A stretch of DNA of 64,000 nucleotides. Source: Tomocerus qinae (taxonomy: Eukaryota > Arthropoda > Collembola > Entomobryomorpha > Tomoceridae). The stretch is taken from positions 30,091,930 through 30,155,929 of the forward strand of contig CM034549.1 in the NCBI GenBank assembly GCA_020055645.1, in the 5' to 3' direction. Below, in pieces: positions 59,989 through 64,000 of the stretch. Both the position numbers and the translations under genes were made by a program. The notes under the pieces are model-generated. The model did no database searches and was not told where the DNA came from. It saw only the letters and a program-made list of their open reading frames with translations. Positions within the stretch are counted from its first letter, which is position 1, and every line of letters begins with the position of its first letter.

Positions 59989-61750
59989 TTAATGGCACTT
60001 ATCAAGCTCTTTTTTGTGAAACACGTCTACCGTTGTAGCTTTACATTGCCTGAAGTGAAAGTCGGCCCATCCGATCTGAAATCTTTCAGCTGGTTTAAAG
60101 TAATCCAAACCACGGCCAATTTTAATCACCCATCCGTTGTCCAATCTGTAATAACATAGTAATGAATTGTGTTAGACTCTAAATGTTTTTCATTAACGAT
60201 GATTTCAAGAAATAAAATAATAACCATGTTTCATATAAAATATAAAATTCAGAGGGCAAAAATGACGTTCTAAATCAACGTATACCGCATGCACACATGA
60301 ATACAATAACGCACCTTATCTCTCTGTCATGCAGAGTGTCATGATAATCCACGGTCAATTGAATATTTCTATTCTGAAATTGCTTCACAGAATTCCCAAT
60401 AGTTTCCAGTCTTTTTTGCTGTTCAGTTAAACTACTGTCTTTGCCAGTGTTTAAATGTATTTTCTTCAGATTTGGACACTGTTTTAGACACAATTCTACA
60501 AAGCGAAGAAAGTTATCGCACTGCAATTGTATAAAAAAGAAATTTAAGAAATTAATTTTAAACTTTAAGTTGAAGTTAATGTTTTAAAAAACCATTTCTT
60601 ATAACAATGATAACACTAAATAATTATAACAATGTCGAAACACCAAAAGTACATATACCTGATGAGGATTTCTTATGTACGGATCATCAATTTCTACCGA
60701 ATGAACATTGAGATCCAGAAACCGTGAGAATACTGCAGAATATGAATGTCCTGTTGCGTTATCATCGATTTGGACTTGTTCTCGGTATTTCCCGGATGCT
60801 TTTAAATTGTCTATATGTCTTTTCACCTTTTCTGCCCGGTCCATGTATTCTTTTTTTTAAATTCAAAAAATATTTCAATTATTTCATATTCACATTGTCA
60901 TTTGAATTTGTCATTGTAAGTACTCATTTTCTCACGGACCATGATAGTATTTATTTATGATCTGTGAGACCTATGACGATTATTTATAGTTCATTCATTA
61001 TAAATGACCAGCTTTGATAATAATCAATTATATTATTTAGAGTTGAGACAATAATTTCTTTAAACTTGTGGTAATAGAACACACAAAAGGATTTATCTAC
61101 TGGAGACTAGAATATATTTAGAAATTGAGAAGCCTTTCTAGAAGAAAGTTGTTTTCTCTTGTAACATGGTAAGACATCGTAAAACTTTACGTGAGAGAAA
61201 GTAGCTTTCTCCAGTCACCAGTTGTCGCGCTTTAAGTATCCCAGTTTGTCACTATCGATCATATTTTGTGTAGTTGTTTCGGATTAATTTTTTAAAAGTA
61301 TTTCTATTAAAATGTGTTGTGTATATTAAATCTGAAGAAATCAATACTTTTATTACCATTCTTGGCATGTTAAAATCAAAATACCTTGTTAAGCAAATAT
61401 GCATTGGTGCAAATATTGACCCTTTATGAATTGTGTAAGGTGCACTAAACCTTAATTTATTATTCTTAAGTACAGTATTTCGTGTGATGCATTAAGTTCG
61501 TTCTGGGTGAATATGCATTGTCTAACCCAAAGTTGGAAGACGAAATGATTTCACCATTTGATAGGATATAGTTACCTTTTACTTTCACTCTCAATTTATT
61601 CTTCTTCTCCTCTACTTCAACAGATTTGAGAGTCTCCATTAAGATCTGGAGACCCTCTTGGTAACATACTAAAGATTCCGTATAGCGACCATCATTATCG
61701 TGAGTAACTGCTCTAGTAAGAATAGAACTAGCAAAAGTTAATGCCTCCAT
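59989..61750 (-). CDS. MITD1: MIT domain-containing protein 1
   Basis: An ESCRT-III-binding protein that acts in the abscission step of cytokinesis. Four exons (61,576-61,750; 60,659-60,849; 60,315-60,520; 59,989-60,145) join to 242 residues (human 249). The N-terminal MIT three-helix domain contains [20 protein letters not shown] and ends near [16 protein letters not shown]. The C-terminal phospholipase-D-like MITD1 domain contains [58 protein letters not shown] and [15 protein letters not shown], and ends [15 protein letters not shown]. The start at [11 protein letters not shown] is the first in-frame ATG; the open frame continues upstream without another ATG. It is divergent from EMC10 with 551 bp between starts. 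Confidence 0.95.
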
Positions 61751-62301
61751 TCTGAATCCTGATCCTGGATAATCGAAACGTCCAAAAATTCCAAACAGAC
61801 AACAGATGTAACAAAGTAAGTCACACAATTTCGTTGAGAATTTATTGTATTTGTAAAAAGTGTCTTCCAATTCCAATATAAATCGAGATCATGTCATCAC
61901 GTAAATTTCGCGGTGATTTTCAGTCTACTACTAAATAACGCGTAGGCACATGAAGGGAAATTTAAATGCGATAAGTAGGAAATTGATAATGTGAAACTGA
62001 AAAGTGAATGAGTGAATGGAAGAAGACACGATAGTAGATCGAGAGAGAGAACAAGATTGACTGCTTTCTATCGTCAACGAAAAGACGGCCAGATTGAATT
62101 TCTAATCGACTAAAATAATATAATATTCAAATTAAAGCAGATTAAAAATAACTAATAGGGTCACATTTTATGATTTTAATGTTTGAAAATTAAGTTGGTG
62201 TCGAGTAAGAGTAAGAACATTGATAGTGTTCAATTGCCAATTTAGTATATAATAAGTTTCAAGTTTTATTACTTTTGTTTCAGGTACTCTATTCCTTCAT
62301 C
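61751..62301. promoter_or_regulatory. Divergent promoter region MITD1/EMC10
   Basis: 551 bp between the two start codons. It includes a purine tract GATCGAGAGAGAGAACAAG near 62,037-62,055. No TATA or other defined element is assigned; a shared promoter is inferred from the arrangement only. Confidence 0.4.
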
Positions 62302-63711
62302 ATGACATGGAAATCTGCGCCGGTTGCTGTCATTTTGCTATTAATATTTACAGCTGCATCTGGTATTGTAAGTCATAGATCTAGATCATACAATTTACAA
62401 TATACATATTGCAAAAAGTAAAGTACCATTTAAACATTCTTTATCATTTATATCTAAGTTTATTCGTATTGACTTTAGAATCAAAGGGTTTATTTGTTTT
62501 TAAAGTTATATTCTGCATACGTACAGGTTGATATTATTACTAACATTGTACTTGTAGGACAGTGACTTCTTTGACCATCCAGAAGTAACAATTCAGCTCT
62601 TTCATGCATTTGGAGAAAATGAAGACACGTTTGTTTCTAGGGGTAGTGTAACTATTCGCAATTTCAAAGGACCAAAATTTGGCACTGAACAGAAGGATTT
62701 GTCCCTAAATGATCTCAAAGCTTTAAAGGTACATTTATCATTGTACATATATTTATGTTATCTGTACTTGTAAATACGTTATTGTTTAATACAACACAAT
62801 TGGAATTTATCTTTTAGAAAGTTGCCGAGGAGGATGGTTACTATTTCCTTAAATCTACAATTAAAACACCTTCAGGGGAGCAGTCATTCAGATCATTCTC
62901 ACCTGCAGTTAGCTTTTTTAATTTATTTTTAATCTTAATCTTAATACCTAAGTATCTAGTATTGTTCATTCAATGGCCATAATGGTATAGCATCATTCCA
63001 GGTTCAATTTCATGTATCACGAGGAGCGTATTTGTAAATTGTTTGGAATAATAGTCTGGATTTATCATTTTTAGCGAACTTTACTCGATTCTGGTCTCTC
63101 GGATGTTCTAAATGTCCACTTAAATCCAAACGGAGACATTGTAGCAATAAGTTATTGTATGGCACGCCACGATTTCTTTTCATCTCCACATCATCTTGGT
63201 ACTAGCAGACCACCTCCTCAAAGATTTAATACTTCGATAACCGTTCATTACGGAGAACCTGGACCTGTGTAAGTGTACTTAGTTCAGTTGCTATTTTTAA
63301 TTTTGAATGTTGGAAATAAGAACTACATAATACATTTTTAGTACTTACTCAAAGTCCTCATAGTGTAATCATTCCGAATTTAATTATAATTTGTAATATT
63401 TGCTATAAAATTGCAATTTTTGTTTTCAATTAGTTTCTCAATGTAATGTTTATGATTTTTTCATTTTACATATCTATTTCAGACCGGATACAGCACCATA
63501 TTTGGAGAAATTGGAAATGGAAAGATTAGCTAAAGAGCGCGGAGATGATCCGAGGGATAATCGCTCGTTTTTAGCAAAATATGTAAGCCCATTCTTATTT
63601 GGCTTACTTAACTTTGTGTACTTTGTCTTATTCTGTGTCTTCATGTTTACTCTTCAAATCATATTTTTTGGTTGGCCCACCGCTGACAATAATAACGACA
63701 ATGGACAATGA
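62302..63711 (+). CDS. EMC10: ER membrane protein complex subunit 10
   Basis: A lumenal subunit of the EMC, the insertase for tail-anchored and multipass proteins in the ER. Five exons (62,302-62,367; 62,558-62,728; 62,818-62,907; 63,075-63,268; 63,483-63,711) join to 249 residues (human 262). Signal peptide: MTWKSAPVAVILLLIFTAAS. The body has VTIQLFHAFGENEDTFVSRG, VAEEDGYYFLKSTI, LLDSGLSDVLNVHLNPNGDI, SYCMARHDF and FNTSITVHYGEPGPVPDT. The C terminus KYVSPFLFGLLNFVYFVLFC and onward is a membrane anchor, ending FFGWPTADNNNDNGQ. All splice sites are GT/AG and phases agree. Confidence 0.95.
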
Positions 63712-64000
63712 CATATGAACATGCGGTTGTAGTTTTAGATTCAATGCACATATCTTACTTCCAAGACATTTTTACCGTTCAATGCACATCAACTAGTCTT
63801 TATTGTATGTATATTCTACTTTTGCAATTTAAAAATTACGAATTATTTTTTGATACTTTTTAGAATATATTTTTTTGTAAAAATGGTCATTTGGTATGAC
63901 ATTTACGTAACCCTTGAATTAAGATATATTGAAAAATACAAATATATTTCTATAATAACATTATAATAAGTAAAACTAAGTTATGGCTGACTTAATCGCT
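63712..64000 (+). other. EMC10 3' UTR/flank
   Basis: AT-rich 3' sequence to the window edge with no canonical AATAAA signal that I could place confidently; nothing else seen. Confidence 0.4.

Noticed and set aside
1-64000. CRISPR arrays, bacterial-style operons, tRNA or rRNA genes
   Set aside because: The sequence is spliced eukaryotic DNA. No spacer-repeat array or tRNA cloverleaf with A and B boxes was noticed by eye; a tRNAscan run would settle the latter.

Overview
The window is AT-rich, intron-rich nuclear DNA of an arthropod, most likely a pancrustacean (insect, other hexapod or crustacean). The evidence is a troponin I gene with four mutually exclusive exons, a chemoreceptor of the gustatory-receptor superfamily, two DM4/12-family genes and many miniature inverted-repeat transposons. 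No species can be named from the sequence. Genes were assembled by reading exon and splice-site phases by hand, so exon ends are predictions. For the genes assembled exon by exon, the exon lengths sum to a whole number of codons.

Layout. 1-12,720 (minus): 5' two thirds of troponin I, with its C-terminal exons beyond the left edge. 14,323-16,816: decayed P-element-like transposon with a THAP remnant, carrying a nested palindromic element. 18,002-21,490 (minus): gamma-tubulin complex component 4, 11 exons. 22,500-22,905: 75-bp minisatellite. 23,281-31,535 (minus): full-length ABCA-type transporter. 33,072-34,172 (minus): single-exon cysteine-rich secreted or GPI-anchored protein. 35,296-41,315 (minus): soluble adenylyl cyclase, almost entirely one exon. 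42,139-44,787 (plus): gustatory receptor, nine exons, divergent from the cyclase. 45,585-45,842 (minus): tiny secreted or GPI-like protein. 50,274-54,139: two DM4/12 paralogues tail to tail, the first lying between two inverted copies of one 211-bp element. 56,552-59,048 (plus): sushi/mucin membrane protein. 59,989-61,750 (minus): MITD1. 62,302-63,711 (plus): EMC10, divergent from MITD1.

There is no single operon-like system; these are mostly unrelated housekeeping and tissue genes. The most notable points are: a CRE flanked by two inverted CCAAT motifs between the cyclase and receptor genes; an apparent loss of the bicarbonate-binding arginine in the nearly intronless cyclase; the frame-enforced mutually exclusive exons of troponin I; the inverted repeat pair that brackets one DM4/12 paralogue; and a P-like element with exact 31-bp terminal repeats and a target-site duplication.
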